Below are positions 6,610-6,822 of a stretch of DNA of 6,822 bases, one piece after another. Source of the DNA: JBLNCE01 sp050260415. GTDB taxonomy: Bacteria > Bacillota > UBA4882 > JAAYXC01. Every line of letters starts with the position of its first letter. Within the stretch, counting starts at the first letter, position 1. The translations under genes were made by a program, and so were the position numbers. The stretch is taken from contig JBLNCE010000171.1 in NCBI GenBank assembly GCA_050260415.1, positions 1 to 6,822 of the forward strand, given 5' to 3'. The notes below the pieces were generated by a model. It had not been told where the DNA came from. It did no database searches and was given only the letters and a program-made list of their open reading frames with translations.

Positions 6610-6639
6610 TTGACAGCGAGGCCAAGTTGGTGATAAAAT
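6610..6639 (+). promoter_or_regulatory. Tandem promoter P3, nearest the rRNA leader
   Basis: TTGACA (6610-6615, perfect) is followed by an 18-bp spacer and TAAAAT (6634-6639, 5 of 6), 98 bp after P2. The predicted start is about 6646. TTGGCAA lies 10 bp before the -35 in both P2 (6495-6501) and P3 (6593-6599), which P1 lacks. This is probably a main promoter of the downstream operon. Confidence 0.7.
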
Positions 6640-6645
6640 AGACAA

Positions 6646-6676
6646 TTGCGACGGGTATGCAAGACGAACGTCGCAA
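6646..6676 (+). other. Stem-loop at P3 start
   Basis: TTGCGACG (6646-6653) and CGTCGCAA (6669-6676) form a perfect 8-bp stem with a 15-nt loop, again starting at the predicted first base of the transcript, as at P1. Both stems begin TTGC and end GCAA. Confidence 0.55.
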
Positions 6677-6677
6677 T

Positions 6678-6700
6678 CCACCCCTGAGACCGGGGGTTGG
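6678..6700 (+). other. Leader stem-loop before the boxA-like motif
   Basis: CCACCCC (6678-6684) can pair with GGGG (6693-6696) and TGG (6698-6700) with T6697 bulged, closing an 8-nt loop. It lies immediately upstream of the boxA-like motif. There is no U-run, so it is not a simple terminator. Confidence 0.35.
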
Positions 6701-6706
6701 CCCTGA

Positions 6707-6722
6707 ACCTTGAAAACTGAAC
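6707..6722 (+). promoter_or_regulatory. boxA-like antitermination motif of an rRNA leader
   Basis: ACCTTGAAAACTGAAC resembles the conserved block before 16S (and 23S) genes in Firmicutes, which includes the boxA site for Nus-factor antitermination. The promoters upstream and the absence of a preceding 16S favour a 16S leader over a 16S-23S spacer. This is the main evidence that the promoter array serves an rRNA operon. Confidence 0.7.
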
Positions 6723-6742
6723 AGTAGAGACGCCATAAGAGA

Positions 6743-6808
6743 GCTCAAAGCTTATGAGGGTTGTTGAAGCGGGAGCTTCAGCAACGGGCTTGAGAGGTTC
6801 TTTTGAGC
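6743..6808 (+). other. Structured rRNA leader with GNRA stem-loop
   Basis: GTTGTTGAAGC (6760-6770) pairs with GCTTCAGCAAC (6775-6785) over 11 bp with one G-U pair, closing a GGGA loop of the GNRA class. Outside it, GCTCAAA (6743-6749) can pair with TTTGAGC (6802-6808), or alternatively CTCAAAGC (6744-6751) with GCTTGAG (6788-6794) with one bulge. Such structure fits a pre-16S leader that folds during processing. Confidence 0.5.
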
Positions 6809-6822
6809 GATACCAACGAATG

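Larger units (their letters stand above)
6646..6822 (+). other. Putative pre-16S rRNA leader (partial, runs off the window)
   Basis: From the predicted P3 start to the window edge the sequence holds hairpins, the boxA-like motif and no coding signal. It ends in GATACCAACGAATG; in many bacteria the 16S gene begins with a GGAGAGTTTGATC-like sequence, so the gene may start within a few bases of the edge. That is inference: no 16S sequence is visible. Confidence 0.55.

Noticed and set aside
6228..6822. tRNA gene, CRISPR array, insertion sequence or attachment site in the gene-free stretch.
   Set aside because: No cloverleaf, regularly spaced identical repeats, transposase or tRNA-end duplication was seen; the ~98-bp periodicity is of promoters, not CRISPR repeats.

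Overview
The window looks like a piece of a GC-rich Firmicutes-type (Clostridia-like) bacterial chromosome. This is inferred from four things: strong Shine-Dalgarno sites of the AGGAGG type, use of TTG as a start codon, a full-length PolX with a PHP domain, and a leader motif (ACCTTGAAAACTGAAC, 6707-6722) of the kind found just before rRNA genes in Firmicutes. No species can be named from the sequence alone.

Layout. Positions 18-3557 form a tight plus-strand cluster. It holds an unrecognised multi-pass membrane protein (18-653), then after 13 bp a DNA polymerase X of the polymerase/PHP type (667-2385), then a gene overlapping or abutting it for an M20D metallo-amidohydrolase (about 2355-3557, start uncertain). 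Positions 3538-6227 hold the minus-strand pair tldD (4851-6227) and tldE/pmbA (3538-4848). These encode the two subunits of the TldD/TldE metalloprotease and are separated by 2 bp. The two clusters converge and their last 20 bp overlap (3538-3557), with no terminator visible between them.

Positions 6228-6822 contain no convincing protein gene. The tldD side carries a likely minus-strand promoter. The rest is a plus-strand regulatory region: three tandem sigma-A-type promoters, each with an 18-bp spacer and spaced 98-99 bp apart, each followed by a hairpin at or just after the predicted transcription start. They lead into the boxA-like motif and a structured leader that runs off the window edge. 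The best reading is the promoter and leader region of an rRNA operon whose 16S gene would begin at or just beyond the last base. The 16S gene itself is not in the window.

How the genes work together. PolX is a repair polymerase with a nuclease domain. The amidohydrolase and TldD/TldE are both metal-dependent hydrolases of peptide or acyl-amino-acid bonds, but nothing here shows that they act in one pathway. I see no RiPP precursor, toxin-antitoxin pair, phage or mobile element. I found no convincing undescribed multi-gene system. The most interesting signals are the duplicated promoter/hairpin modules, the missing conventional start of the amidohydrolase, and the convergent gene overlap.
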